From Powellomyces hirtus (taxonomy: Eukaryota > Chytridiomycota > Chytridiomycetes > Spizellomycetales > Powellomycetaceae), in NCBI GenBank assembly GCA_025526995.1, contig JAHLKG010000028.1, positions 62,001 to 126,000 of the forward strand: a stretch of 64,000 nucleotides of DNA, given 5' to 3'. The notes below the pieces were generated by a model. It was not told the DNA's origin and searched no databases. It worked only from the letters and a program-made list of their open reading frames with translations. A program made the position numbers and the translations under genes. This document shows, in pieces, positions 50,329-61,669 of this stretch (the first letter of the stretch is position 1; every line of letters begins with the position of its first letter).

Positions 50329-53225
50329 ATCCTGCTGATATTTGGGTTCGAGTCCCAAGTCTTCTTTGAAGATCACGTCTCGTGACACTTCGACCTTGTC
50401 AGTGATAGGATCCCAAACCAGATACCCCTTGGTACCTGAGGGTTGAGCATAGCCTACCAAGGTAAGCCTTCTTTGCTCGATTCCCCATTTTATCACGTCC
50501 TTTGCTCGTTAGGACAGAATACGCCACGCAACCGATACGCCGGAGATGGGCGACATCAGGGCGCCGGCCAAACAGTATTTCATGCGGCGTCTTCTTGTTG
50601 ATGCGGTTGTACGTAAGGGAATAGATGTATCCAGCCGCTACCAGTAAAGCAGGCCAGAATCTTTGAGGTAGTTTCGTATCCGCAAAGGTGGCGCGGACCC
50701 TGTCCAGCGCCGTGCGATGCCATTGTTCGGCAATCCCGTTTTGCTGACTCGAATAGGCCGCGGACTTTTGATGAGTGATACCATTTTTCAATAGGTACTC
50801 TAGAACCTCGCCAAAGTATTCGGTGCCTCGATCCGTACGTAGGATCTTGATTTGTTGGTCAGTCTGTTTCTCAATCCACGCCTTGTAAATGAGAAACTTG
50901 TCGAGTATGACTGCTGAATCCTTTGAAGGAATAGGGAAAACAGTCACGTATCTGGATGCGTGTTCAATGAACTCCAGCGAATAGCGTGATCCTTCGTAAC
51001 CAGGGATGCGAAATGGTCCTTGTAGGTCTGAATGAATCAGCTCACAGATCTCCCTGGTTTCAACATTACCAGGGGAGAATGGAAGACGAGCGGCTTTTCC
51101 TAACACGCAGGCTTCACAATCTTTGAAGTCGCTTAGATCCCCCACTACGGACCAACCGTCCGTAACCGATGCCATCTTCTCCAGGACGTGTTTTCCAACG
51201 TGTCCAAGACGAGCATGAGCGAGTGTAGGAGAGACTTCAACAGTGCATGCTTCTGAATCTGACCACAGACTTTCAGACAGCAGCGTACCTTGCAGGTAAT
51301 ACGCGTTGTTGCGGCGTACGCCTTTGGCGATTTCTTTGCCGTCTCGCGTGAAAATGACGTCTCCATTCGACTTGAAGAGCACGTCAACGCCTTGATCGTT
51401 GCATTTCGCTACCGATACGAGATCTCGTTGTAATCCTGGCACATGCAGGACTCCGCCCAACTCGAGCGGATTTGGATAGTCGTTAACTTCTACTCGTACC
51501 GTACCTCGAACTGTAGAGGGTAGTGATGTTTTGTCAGCAAGCATAACAGCTCTGACATCACTGTACACGGTTGAGTGATCCAAGGTCGCTTTGTGAGGTG
51601 TCATGTGGTCCGTAGCGCCAGAGTCGATGAGGGCTTCATACGGTTGTTCTTGGCGGACCCAGAGGTGTAATGCTTCCACAGCATTTGTGCTAACAGCACC
51701 ATCAGACGACTGCTTCGTCTTGTTCTTCTCCATCTCGGATTTGAACTTCTTTAACACTTCGCACTCCTGCGTTCGGTGTTTAGGGTCTCCACAGGCCCAA
51801 CAACCCGACTTTTGTGATTGTTGACCTTTGTTTGATGGAGTAGGATTCCTTGTCCTTCTTGCCGTTCGTTGACTTCTCCCCGTGGTTCTTGCCACCCTTT
51901 TGTTTCTTAGAGGCGTCAGTGTGTGCGGCACCTGGTCGCGTATCCGTTGAGGTCCCGCTAGGCTTCTTAGCCATGTTGGCGGCGATCCTGGATGCAGCGG
52001 CCTGTAAACTGCTCAAATCAGTTATGTTTTCTTCATTAGCCTGAACCAAGGCCGCAAGGTCTGGTGTTAGCGCGTTGATGAAGTAATCCTGAAGGACGTA
52101 ATCCGGTGTTTTCGGCAGAGAGAATGCCAGCATGTTAAACTGAGTGATGTACTCATCCATGCGGCCTTTGGGACGCAATTCCCGTAGTTTCTGCAGCGAA
52201 TCCCTAGTGTGGTTTTGTGGCGCGAACCGCGCCAGAAGGGCGGACCTGAGACCGGTGTTGGTTCTTCCTGAATCAACGTCTTCAAAGTCATGCCACGTCG
52301 TAATTGCGTTCCTTTTATTTGGTGAGAGCGACTGCCACCAAGTGTATGCCCATCCTGTGAGTTTCGTAGCCACAAAATCCACGAGAAACTTGGGCGGAAC
52401 CATTTCGTACTTCACAACTGTCTCGATCTTGTCGATGAACGTTCGAAGTTTGACCATATTGGCTTCCCCGTTGTAAGATCCAATATCTTTCAGCGTTCCA
52501 TCCACGAAAGCCTTCGCACCTCGACTGTCGACGATTTTGGTCGTCACGCTGTGTATGCTCGATGTCGGTGATGTAGGGCGGCGTTCAAATGGAGAACGTT
52601 GGTATTCCTGTTGAGCTCCAATCTCCTGATTGTACTCTGTCCACGGTGCAGCGAACCCGTCGTTGCAAGTGGGTGATGGTGTGCGTACGCGCCGTTGCGC
52701 CGTACGTACTTGAGGGTTGACCGGGATATTCACATCCTGATCCATGTGCCATTTCATGTGGAGCATTTCCGTTAGTTGGGCTAGAGAATTCTCCAGCTTG
52801 TCTATCCTATCCACGTCCGCCTCACGCGGGCGGACATGCACGGTGTTCGCTGATTCCCCACTTGGGAATGCTGCTGGAGTACTGTAGTTGATCGTTCTGT
52901 GATCATCTGTACTGCTTGATAGGGGACGGGTATCAACCTTGCCATCGCGTCGGTCGATGTTTCGGGTACGCCCTTCCAATGCGTCGTCGCCCTTGTTGGC
53001 GTTGACGCTCAAAGGCGTTGGCTCTGCCAGTGTATCGTCACCGGCAGATTTCCCTCCATTGTCTGGTGATGTCCATTCACCAGGTACTCGTGCGCTCTTC
53101 TTAGCGGCACGTTCTACGGCTCGTTGTAGCGTATTGGACCCTGGGGTCTGCCGACCCGTTAGGCGTCTTAACATACTACGAGTGTACCGGGGGCTTGTTT
53201 CGTTGCCTACCATTTCAGGGCTCAT
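50329..53225 (-). pseudogene. F4 copy Gag-protease-integrase, frameshifted (unit 2)
   Basis: Gag frame 53225-51780 (481 codons) and protease-integrase frame 51931-50399 (510 codons). The breaks are single-base insertions at about 51842, just before the zinc knuckle, and about 50461, near the end of integrase. These differ from the insertions in unit 1, so each copy is intact where the other is broken. Confidence 0.88.
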
Positions 53226-53229
53226 AACC

Positions 53230-53468
53230 TGTTGGTCTGAGAGTATCTGAGTAGATGATTGAGGAAGCTTTAGGGTAGTTGACTGAGCAGAACAACGAAG
53301 TAACTTAATCCCGCTCTATTGGAGAAAAAGAGAAAAGTCCCACCGATATATTAAGTATGGAAGGAAAACTACTTATATCGGAGTTGATCACGTGGGCTCA
53401 CGTGATCGCGTGATACGCCCTGCGATGGCGCAGTTGTGACTCGATGACAGAGTCTGTACGTGCTAACA
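53230..53468 (-). repeat. copia-F LTR at the unit 2/unit 3 junction
   Basis: Hybrid junction of the same kind as 41160-41398: F4 gag on the left, gypsy gag with CTCGT on the right. Confidence 0.92.
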
Positions 53469-54390
53469 CTCGTGCTTGATAGTTCCCTCGATGTACCTGA
53501 GCCGCCTGGACTGCAGCGTACTGACGTCTCCTTCCGTCGGGGGTTACCCGCGCGACATCGTCCGCATAGTCTCGAATCCTGTAGCATAGTAGAGCTTCGT
53601 TCTGTAGCTCGGTGATCGGGATCTTGGCGCCATTATTCCTCATGATTGCGGCATAGCAGTGGTCCCGAATGCGCTGGCCGACATGGTTGGTCGAGAATCC
53701 CGTCAAGAAGTAGTCACGCTCTTGCCTTGGGGTAAGCCGCTCCTTGTCGTCGAGGGTCGCGATCTGGGCCCGAAGGGTATTGAACTTGGCGATATACTCC
53801 GATATACTATTAGTGAAAACCAGCCGCTTCATCTTTGCTTCTGCGGTGTTTCGTAAGTTGGCGGGGTAGAAGCGGATGCGGAGGATCCTCGTGAATTCTT
53901 CCAATGTCATGGGCTGGTCGCCGGCATCTCTGAGCATTTGCCACCATTGGTCGGCGGTTTCCTTGAGGTACCCCGAGATGTGGTCGACGTCCCGGTGGTC
54001 CGTCCTGAAGTCGGTTGCCTCAAGGTAGCGCGTGTGGACCTTCAAGAACTCATCGACCTTCGACACCATTTCTTCACTGTTCCCTTTTCCGTCGAAGTGT
54101 GTCAGCTGCTTGCGAAGGTTCTCGCGGCGTTCCTTCTCGGCTTGCATTCGTGCGCGGTTTTCTTCCGCCAGGATGATGTCAACGTGCGGTGTTGCAACCG
54201 CTGGTTGGACTGGAGTTGGAATCCTTGAGAGAAGGGCTTCGAAGCGGGCCTCTCCCATTGCGATCTGTTCCTGCAGTAGGCGTTGGGTCTCCGCCAATTG
54301 TGCAGCTAACATTGCGACGGGGTTGTCGGTCGGTGTGTCGACTTCGGGTTCTCCTACTGCCATTGGGCTGTTCCTGGTGCTACGTGCCAT
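53469..54390 (-). pseudogene. gypsy Gag, N-terminal part (unit 3)
   Basis: As in units 1 and 2 but with a few changes, including Asn to Asp (VDHISGYL) and Glu to Gln (TADQWWQML). Truncated, no Pol attached. Confidence 0.9.
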
Positions 54391-54418
54391 TGTTGTCGTC
54401 TACGGGGTGGTGCTACCA

Positions 54419-54693
54419 TGTAATAATACTAGGTCCGTTGCCAGAGTCTAGTCTTCTATTCGGGAATTCCCTATCTCTAATTCTACTGTAAGATCTCTAA
54501 GTCTTGATTGCGCCCTTGTCGGAGCATTCCTACTTTTCTTCTAGGCCGCGGAGCGGCCCTGGTCACGTGATGGCCATCCGTGGCCATCCCTGAGGTCTAG
54601 TACCCTTCGGGATGCTGACGCTAGCATCCATCTTGCGCGGGACCCTTCCCGACGCGTGTCTAGGCTTAGGCTGGTGAGCCACGCCTCATTACA
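54419..54693 (-). repeat. gypsy LTR (unit 3)
   Basis: 275-bp LTR as at 30279-30553, with PBS at 54404-54418. Confidence 0.92.
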
Positions 54694-55014
54694 GTATCAC
54701 TCTCATGTGTGATGCCAGATGTATAGAGACTGGACGGCAGGAGCCGCATTCTCTGCTATGGCAACGCATGAGTATATAAACGGGTGGACCCAGGGTCCTC
54801 CCGGAGAAAGAACAGAGTTGTATACACCCCCATTACTGCGGTACACTGGAGGACAATTCTCCTAGGTCTATATGCAGAGGCGTGTAGTCTAGTACTAAGG
54901 ATAGAGGTATTCATACAGAGCATCACTTCTACTCTTGCCCTTAGCACCAGGCATGCCAACATCAAAGCGGTTGTCACGGAATTTCTGGGACCCGGGCCTT
55001 GGGGATCCGCCAGA

Positions 55015-55731
55015 TCAGAGATAGACTATTCCTTCCAATGAATCGATGGTGTCTATCAGCATAATTTGCAAGTCCAATTTTTGCCCAATGACCGTTTTGA
55101 AATTACCTCCCTTTGCAAAGTCTCCATTCCTGGCCTTTTGGCTTCCAAGGCTTTGCAATTTGCTTTCTTCAAGTCGCCAGCGATTGCGGTGATGATCAAC
55201 GAGTTCTTTTACAAGAAACACCAAGGTCGCATTGTCCACGGCAGCCACGCTTGAGGTTGATGGCATTCGCTTCACATACCAAGCATATTGTTGTATTATG
55301 CGCCTGTAAGCAGTGTTTAATGAAAAGTTTGTCCAATTGAAATGTTGCATGACTTACCGCATGTCAATGCACTCCCTATTGCCTTCAAACTGCAATTTCT
55401 TGATGGCATCAATGCATTCATTGGGATCGGAATGAGTTTTCACAATGCCTTCAATAGCATTGAGAACTTTTATGATCTTCGTCTGGCATTCATGTTTGGC
55501 ATTGCAAAGGAAGCTGTCTTCTTCAAAATCCTTCCGCATCTCACGGATTTTGTCATCAGTGAAGTGGGCTTGGAGAATTGCATAATAGAATGTTAGTTTT
55601 TGGTCTGGACATTCACGCACCACTTTGCAACATACATTTCCGACAGGAATTTGATTCCGAAATACCAATTATTCCCGACCAAAGAAGATTGGAAGCTCGG
55701 TCCTTGACCAGTATTGAGGCGCGTGCGCATT
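55015..55731 (-). pseudogene. 3' part of the decayed gene (unit 3, next to F5)
   Basis: Exon to 55358, intron 55357-55304 (54 bp), exon to 55015. In-frame TAA at 55671-55669. The frame enters from F5's target site: with F5 and one GCATT removed, it joins the ATG at 62009 in phase, giving MPPKSK at the start. Confidence 0.6.
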
Positions 55732-55970
55732 TGTTGGTCTGAGAGTATCTGAGTAGATGATTCAGGAAGCTTTAGGGTAGTTGACTGAGCAGAACAACGA
55801 AGTAACTTAATCCCGCTCTGTTGGAGAAAAAGAGAAAAGTCCCACCGATATATTAAGTATCGAAGGAAAACTACTTATATCGGAGTTGATCACGTGGGTT
55901 CACGTGATCGCGTGATACGCCCTGCGATGGCGCAGTTGTGACTCGATGACAGAGTCTGTACGTGCTAACA
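55732..55970 (-). repeat. F5 3' LTR
   Basis: 239 bp, matching the F2 3' LTRs at 31592 and 43662. Confidence 0.93.
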
Positions 55971-56086
55971 CCCCCACTCAGACCTGTCAGTCTGGCAGTG
56001 AGAGAGTTGCTCTATCTACTTTTACTACACAGCCCCGCGCACACCCCCAAACACCCCCATTTATTACATTGTTAAGAATACGAGGA

Positions 56087-56776
56087 ATGGCTAGGGTACG
56101 TCTATGAGATCCGCGCAAATGAGGCGTAAGCTCTAACTATGTGCCGGTGTAGTTGTCAGGTTCGGGCAAAGCAAAGCAGACGGCGAGAAAGACGGGACCG
56201 CCGGTAACCGCTCCTGCGACGACCACAGCTCCTGCTGTGCCGTCGTCAGTGGTGCCCTCTGCGCCACAGGGAGGTGCACCCGCTGCGGGGTTGTCCCGAG
56301 CGGAGATTCGAACAATATCGGCGGCGCATGCCCGACAGTTCCACCGCAAGGACCGTCAAGGGGTCCTTGAACGTCACATCGAGCAGGCGAAAGACCGGGT
56401 GAAAGACCGGGCGAGGTCTGGTACGCCTCTGGGTCGCGCACGGGCGACCGGGACGCTTGATGGACTGAGGTCCATACTAGAGGACCGGCGGAGCCGGAAG
56501 CTGGCGGTTGGGAAGGGCAAGGATGCGGCCCAGGCGAAGAAGAGGGCTGCGGACAAGAAGTCTGTAGCGGAGGTGAAAAGGATGTGGGACATCCTGGAGC
56601 GTGAAGCTCCATATAATGATGAGGAAGAGGAGGAGGAGGAGGGGGCAGCCGAGGAGTTGGAGGGACCATTGGGTTCTTCAAGCCGACGCTCACCCTCAAG
56701 CGATGAGGATGATGGAGGAGGGGCCGGCCCATCCTCCTTGGGAGGCATTGCTTCGGGTTCCGCAATTGCGGTGTAG
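56087..56776 (+). CDS. antisense two-exon gene of copia-F (F5)
   Basis: Exon 1 56087-56095, intron 56096-56152, exon 2 56153-56776. Identical in translation to units 1 and 2. This is its natural place in a full-length element: between the RNase H coding region and the 3' LTR, on the opposite strand. Confidence 0.8.
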
Positions 56777-58970
56777 TAGCCAAGGTAAGCCAGTGTTGTG
56801 AGTAATTCTCCTGACATTCAGCGAGTAACACTTGAGCTCGGTGTGCTTCCGTAGACGCGCCCTCATTGCGTATCCTTTCATCAAGTATATGAGTCCCATT
56901 CGTAATCCTCAGGACAGTGTCCTTATGTTTCACAGTAGGAAAAGGCTTCGTAAAGATGTCCGCCAGTTGATCGTCCATATGGGTGTCGATGATTTCGATA
57001 ATTTGCTTCGCGAACGAATCGCGTATAGCGTGGTACCGAACGTCGATGTGTTTGGTGCGTTGGTTGATAGCCTTAGACTGGATCAAGGCCCCGGCGCTCT
57101 GATTATCGACATGTGGAGGGACCGGTCGAGATTTGTAATCCGGTTGAGGTCCCAAAACTTCCGCCAGGAGTTGGCGTAGCCATTTGGCTTCGTTGTGGCC
57201 GGTACTTGCAGCTATATACTCCGCTTCGGTCGTACTTTGGGCGGTGCACTTCTGCTTGCTGCTTTTCCACAGAACAGGAAACCCATTGTAAAGGGCCAAA
57301 ATACCTGTAGTGGACGTCCGGTCGGTGAGTTCTCCGGCATAATCCGCATCCGTGAATACGCGTAGACCACGTGGATCATTTCGTTCGGATGTAAACTTGA
57401 GGGCATAATCGCGGGTACCCTTTAAATAGCGGAAAATGCGCTTAACATTGTTCCAGTCGGAGTTGGTAGGTGCGGCAACGCGGCGCGCAACGTAACCGAC
57501 TGCAGTGGCGATATCCCATCGCCATGTGATGGAGGCCCAAGTGAGGACCCCCACTGCTTCCTGATACATTTTCAGATTCGTGAATGGGGTCGAATCCTCC
57601 GGTTGTTGGTTACGCGCTGATACGGCGTACCGAGTGGAGACAGGATGGCAGTCGCTCATGTTGAATTGTTCAAGAGCGTCGTCAATGTACTTGATGTTTG
57701 AGATTTCGAGGGTACGAACAGGAGATTCGAAGTCATATTTGTAGACGAGACCGAGGTGACTGGTTACGCGACCTTGTTCCGTAAACTTGAACTTCGAATG
57801 TAGCTCAATTTTGCTGTTCGCCAGAATCTCCTGATCCTTTGCTGCAATCAGCAGGTCGTCGACGAAGACCATAATAAGGATCAAGTTGTCGTTTGACGGA
57901 GGTGTACGGTCGTCTGTCGCGTACTTGAAAAAGATACACGGGCATACAGAAACTGCTTCGTAGCCGAGCTTTAACAGTGCAGTCTTCAAGGTCTCATACC
58001 AAAGAAGAGGTGATTGCTTCAGGCCGTAGAGAGCTTTCAGTAGCTTCAGGACCCAATCGCCTTTGGGGTGATCCGGATCTTCGAATCCCTCAAACTGCTC
58101 GATATAGATATCCTTATCAATATTACTGTTAAGGAAGGCGGTGACAGCGTCCATACTGTGGATGTCCAGCCCGTGCTGGACACAATACGCCAAGAAGAGG
58201 TGTAGCGCTGTGAATGGTAGCGGCGGTGAGTATGTATCACCAAAGTCGCGACCGGGTTGTTGAGAGAAGCCTTGAGTCACTGCTCTGGCTTTGAACTTGT
58301 TAAAGGTGCCATCGGGATTGACCTTCGTTCGGAAGACCCATGTTGTGCCGATCACGCGCTTGTTACGTGGACGCTTGGTGAGTTCCCATGTACCGTTGTC
58401 GACCAGGGATTGGTACTCAATGCGTGCAGCCTTGAGAAATTCCTCCTTCTGAGGGATTTTCATCGCTTGCTTCCATGTCATGGCGTCTTCGTTGATCGTT
58501 GCTTGAGTCCGCGCGCGGGCGGCGTATGCAGCAATGGGGTCATTTCGTCGTGTGCCGACATCGTACGCGGCGACTCGATTCTCCCAGTCATCCAATGCGG
58601 TAGTATCGAGTAGTGAAAGTCGAGACTCCCATGTAGGTTCTTGATATCCCTCCCACTTAACTAAGTACTCTTTTGTGTGCACCTTACTGCGGTGCTCGTC
58701 GATAATCGCCTCCACGGCGTATTCGACGTCATCCTCCTGACTCTCCTCATCTAGAAGGTCAAGATGTGCTGGATCCTGCTGATATTTGGGTTCGAGTCCC
58801 AAGTCTTCTTTGAAGATCACGTCTCGTGACACTTCGACCTTGTCAGTAACAGGATCCCATACCAGATACCCCTTGGTACCTGTGGGTTGAGCATAGCCTA
58901 CCAAGTAAGCCTTCTTTGCTTGATTCCCCATTTTATCGCGTCCTTTGCTTGTTAGAACGGAATATGCCAC
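56133..58970 (-). CDS. F5 Pol 3' half: integrase end-chromodomain-RT-RNase H
   Basis: 945-codon frame. It begins in the integrase C-terminal part, then the chromodomain (58569-58727), RT with FVDDLLIAA, and RNase H as in F2. Several substitutions from F2 lie upstream of about 57474, none downstream. The frame is separated from the gag-protease-integrase frame by a 2-nt deletion near 59078. The C-terminal extension after about 56780 is opposite the antisense gene and doubtful as protein. Confidence 0.9.
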   Translation of the reverse strand: MAYSVLTSKGRDKMGNQAKKAYLVGYAQPTGTKGYLVWDPVTDKVEVSRDVIFKEDLGLEPKYQQDPAHLDLLDEESQEDDVEYAVEAIIDEHRSKVHTKEYLVKWEGYQEPTWESRLSLLDTTALDDWENRVAAYDVGTRRNDPIAAYAARARTQATINEDAMTWKQAMKIPQKEEFLKAARIEYQSLVDNGTWELTKRPRNKRVIGTTWVFRTKVNPDGTFNKFKARAVTQGFSQQPGRDFGDTYSPPLPFTALHLFLAYCVQHGLDIHSMDAVTAFLNSNIDKDIYIEQFEGFEDPDHPKGDWVLKLLKALYGLKQSPLLWYETLKTALLKLGYEAVSVCPCIFFKYATDDRTPPSNDNLILIMVFVDDLLIAAKDQEILANSKIELHSKFKFTEQGRVTSHLGLVYKYDFESPVRTLEISNIKYIDDALEQFNMSDCHPVSTRYAVSARNQQPEDSTPFTNLKMYQEAVGVLTWASITWRWDIATAVGYVARRVAAPTNSDWNNVKRIFRYLKGTRDYALKFTSERNDPRGLRVFTDADYAGELTDRTSTTGILALYNGFPVLWKSSKQKCTAQSTTEAEYIAASTGHNEAKWLRQLLAEVLGPQPDYKSRPVPPHVDNQSAGALIQSKAINQRTKHIDVRYHAIRDSFAKQIIEIIDTHMDDQLADIFTKPFPTVKHKDTVLRITNGTHILDERIRNEGASTEAHRAQVLLAECQENYSQHWLTLATTPQLRNPKQCLPRRMGRPLLHHPHRLRVSVGLKNPMVPPTPRLPPPPPPLPHHYMELHAPGCPTSFSPPLQTSCPQPSSSPGPHPCPSQPPASGSAGPLVWTSVHQASRSPVRDPEAYQTSPGLSPGLSPARCDVQGPLDGPCGGTVGHAPPILFESPLGTTPQRVHLPVAQRAPLTTAQQELWSSQERLPAVPSFSPSALLCPNLTTTPAHS

Positions 58971-59022
58971 GCACCCGATACGCCAAAGATGGGCAACATC
59001 AGGACGCCGGCCAAATAAGATT

Positions 59023-61665
59023 TCATGCGGCGTCTTCTTGTTGATGCGGTTGTACGTAAGGGAATAGATGTATCCAGCCTATCAGTAGAGCAGGCCAGAA
59101 TCTTCGGGGTAGTTTCGTATCCGCAAAGGTGGCGCGGACCCTGTCCAGCACCGTGCAATGCCATCGTTCGGCAATCCCGTTTTGCTGACTCGAATAGGCC
59201 GCGGACTTTTGATGAGTGATACCATTTTCCAATAGGTACTCTAGAACCTCGCCAAAGTATTCGGTGCCTCGATCCGTGCGTAGAATCTTGATGTGTCGGT
59301 CAGTCTGTTTCTCAATCCAAGCCTTGTAAATGAGAAACTTGTCGAGTATGACTGCTGAATCCTTTGAAGGAATAGGGAAAACAGTCACGTATCTGGATGC
59401 GTGTTCAATGAACTCCAGCGAATAGCGTGATCCTTTGTAACCAGGGATGCGAAATGGTCCTTGTAGGTCTGAATGAATCAGCTCACAGATCTCCCTGGCT
59501 TCAACATTACCAGGGGAGAATGGAAGACGAGCGGCTTTTCCTAGCACGCAGGCTTCACAATCTTTGAAGTCACTTAGATCCCCCACTACGGACCAACCGT
59601 CCGTAACCGATGCCATCTTCTCCAGGACGTGTTTGCCAACGTGTCCAAGACGAGCATGAGCGAGTGTAGGAGAGACTTCGACAGTGCATGCTTCTGAATC
59701 TGTCCACAGACTTTCAGACAGCAGCGTACCTTGCAGGTAATACACGTTGTTGCGGTGTACGCCTTTGGCGATATCTTTGCCGTCTCGCGTGAAAATGACG
59801 TCTCCATTCGACTTGAAGAGCACGTCAACGCCTTGATCGTTGCATTTCGCTACCGATACGAGATCTCGTCGTAATCCTGGCACATGCAGGACTCCGCCCA
59901 ACTCGAGCGGATTTGGATAGTCGTTAACTTCTACTCGTACCGTACCTCGAACTGTAGAGGGGAGTGATGTTTTGTCAGCAAGCATAACAGCTCTGACATC
60001 ACTGTACACGGTTGAGTGATCCAAGGTCGCTTTGTGAGGTGTCATGTGGTCCGTAGCGCCAGAGTCGATGAGGGCTTCATACGGTTGTTCTTGGCGGACC
60101 CAGACGTGTAATGCTTCCACAGCATTTGTGCTAACAGCACCATCAGACGACTGCTTCGTCTTGTTCTTCTCCATCTCGGATTTGAACTTCTTTAACACTT
60201 CGCACTCCTGCGTTCGGTGTTTAGGGTCTCCACAGGCCCAACAACCCGACTTTTGTGATTGTTGACCTTTGTTTGATGGAGTGGATTCCTTGTCCTTCTT
60301 GCCGTTCGTTGACTTCTCCCCGTGGTTCTTGCCACCCTTTTGTTTCTTAGAGGCGTCAGTGTGTGCGGCACCTGGTCGCGTATCCGTTGAGGTCCCGCTA
60401 GGCTTCTTAGCCATGTTGGCGGCAATCCTGGATGCAGCGGCCTGTAAACTGCTCAAATCAGTTATGTTTTCTTCATTAGCCTGAACCAAGGCCGCAAGGT
60501 CTGGTGTTAGCGCGTTGATGAAGTAATCCTGAAGGACGTAATCCGGTGTTTTCGGCAGAGAGAATGCCAGCATGTTAAACTGAGTGATGTACTCATCCAT
60601 GCGGCCTTTGGGACGCAATTCCCGTAGTTTCTGCAGCGAATCCCTAATGTGGTTTCGTGGCGCGAACCGCGCCAGAAGGGCGGACCTGAGACCGGTGTTG
60701 GTTCTTCCTGAATCAACGTCTTCAAAGTCATGCCACGTCGTAATTGCGTTCCTTTTATTTGGTGAGAGCGACTGCCACCAAGTGTATGCCCATCCTGTGA
60801 GTTTTGTAGCCACAAAATCCACGAGAAACTCGGGCGGAACCATTTCGTACTTCACAACTGTCTCAATCTTGTTGATGAACGTTTGAAGTTTGACCATATT
60901 GGCTTCCCCGTTGTAAGATCCAATATCTTTCAGCGTTCCATCCACGAAAGCCTTCGCACCTCGACTGTCGACGATTTTGGTTGTCACGCTGTGTATGCTC
61001 GATGTCGGTGATGTAGGGCGGCGTTCAAATGGAGAACGTTGGTATTCCTGTTGAGCTCCAATCTCCTGATTGTACTCTGTCCACGGTGCAGCGAACCCGT
61101 CGTTGCGAGTGGGTGATGGTGTGCGTACGCGCCGTTGCGCCGTACGTACCTGAGGGTTGATCGGGATATTCACATCCTGATCCATGCGCCATTTCATTTG
61201 GAGCATTTCCGTTAGTTGGGCTAGAGAATTCTCAAGCCGATCTATCCTATCCACGTCCGCCTCACGCGGGCGGACATGCACGGTGTTCGCTGATTCCCCA
61301 CTTGGGAATGCTGCTGGAGTACTGTAGTTGATCGTTCTGTGATCATCTGTACTGCTTGATAGGGGACGGGTATCGACCTTGCCATTGCGTCGGTCGATGT
61401 TTCGGGTACGCCCTTCCAATGCATCGTCGCCCTCGTTGGCGTCGACACTCAAAGGCGTTGGCTCTGCCAGTGTATCGTCACTGGCAGATTTCCCTCCATT
61501 GCTTGGTGATGTCCATTCACCAGGCACTCGTGCGCTTTTCTTTGCGGCACGTTCTACGGCTCGTTGTAGCGTATTGGACCCTGGGGTCTGCCGACCCGTT
61601 AGGCGTCTTAACATACTACGAGTGTACCGGGGGCTCGTTTCGTTGCCTACCATTTCAGGGCTCAT
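59023..61665 (-). CDS. F5 Gag-protease-integrase, frameshifted at its end
   Basis: 880 codons with Gag domain, zinc knuckle CWACGDPKHRTQEC, LIDSGATDHM, HHCC, and D,D-35-E (IHSDLQGP, RTDRGTEY, NGIAERWH). After RFWPALL a 2-nt deletion near 59078 (CAGCCTATCAG versus CAGCCGCTACCAG in F3) shifts the frame and ends it at 59023. One small indel therefore separates this copy from a complete gag-pol frame. Confidence 0.9.
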   Translation of the reverse strand: MSPEMVGNETSPRYTRSMLRRLTGRQTPGSNTLQRAVERAAKKSARVPGEWTSPSNGGKSASDDTLAEPTPLSVDANEGDDALEGRTRNIDRRNGKVDTRPLSSSTDDHRTINYSTPAAFPSGESANTVHVRPREADVDRIDRLENSLAQLTEMLQMKWRMDQDVNIPINPQVRTAQRRVRTPSPTRNDGFAAPWTEYNQEIGAQQEYQRSPFERRPTSPTSSIHSVTTKIVDSRGAKAFVDGTLKDIGSYNGEANMVKLQTFINKIETVVKYEMVPPEFLVDFVATKLTGWAYTWWQSLSPNKRNAITTWHDFEDVDSGRTNTGLRSALLARFAPRNHIRDSLQKLRELRPKGRMDEYITQFNMLAFSLPKTPDYVLQDYFINALTPDLAALVQANEENITDLSSLQAAASRIAANMAKKPSGTSTDTRPGAAHTDASKKQKGGKNHGEKSTNGKKDKESTPSNKGQQSQKSGCWACGDPKHRTQECEVLKKFKSEMEKNKTKQSSDGAVSTNAVEALHVWVRQEQPYEALIDSGATDHMTPHKATLDHSTVYSDVRAVMLADKTSLPSTVRGTVRVEVNDYPNPLELGGVLHVPGLRRDLVSVAKCNDQGVDVLFKSNGDVIFTRDGKDIAKGVHRNNVYYLQGTLLSESLWTDSEACTVEVSPTLAHARLGHVGKHVLEKMASVTDGWSVVGDLSDFKDCEACVLGKAARLPFSPGNVEAREICELIHSDLQGPFRIPGYKGSRYSLEFIEHASRYVTVFPIPSKDSAVILDKFLIYKAWIEKQTDRHIKILRTDRGTEYFGEVLEYLLENGITHQKSAAYSSQQNGIAERWHCTVLDRVRATFADTKLPRRFWPALLIGWIHLFPYVQPHQQEDAA

Positions 61666-61669
61666 AACC
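61655..61669 (-). promoter_or_regulatory. copia-F primer binding site (F5)
   Basis: GGTTATGAGCCCTGA adjoining the 5' LTR. The same sequence lies at each F LTR that reads into gag. It includes the first in-frame ATG of gag. Confidence 0.8.

Larger units (their letters stand above)
41160..53229. repeat. tandem 12,070-bp unit 2
   Basis: Second copy of the unit, with the same order of parts as unit 1. It begins and ends with an F LTR. Confidence 0.95.
53230..57474. repeat. tandem unit 3, partial
   Basis: Third copy from the F LTR through gypsy gag and LTR, the decayed gene and the 3' part of an F element. About six single-base differences from units 1 and 2 occur over 4.2 kb. After about 57474 the match falls to a few percent divergence, because F5 is a separate, longer F element. 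Confidence 0.88.

Noticed and set aside
29090..57474. CRISPR array or other short spaced repeat
   Set aside because: The repeats are 239-bp LTRs in a 12-kb tandem array in a eukaryotic setting; no short repeat-spacer pattern exists.
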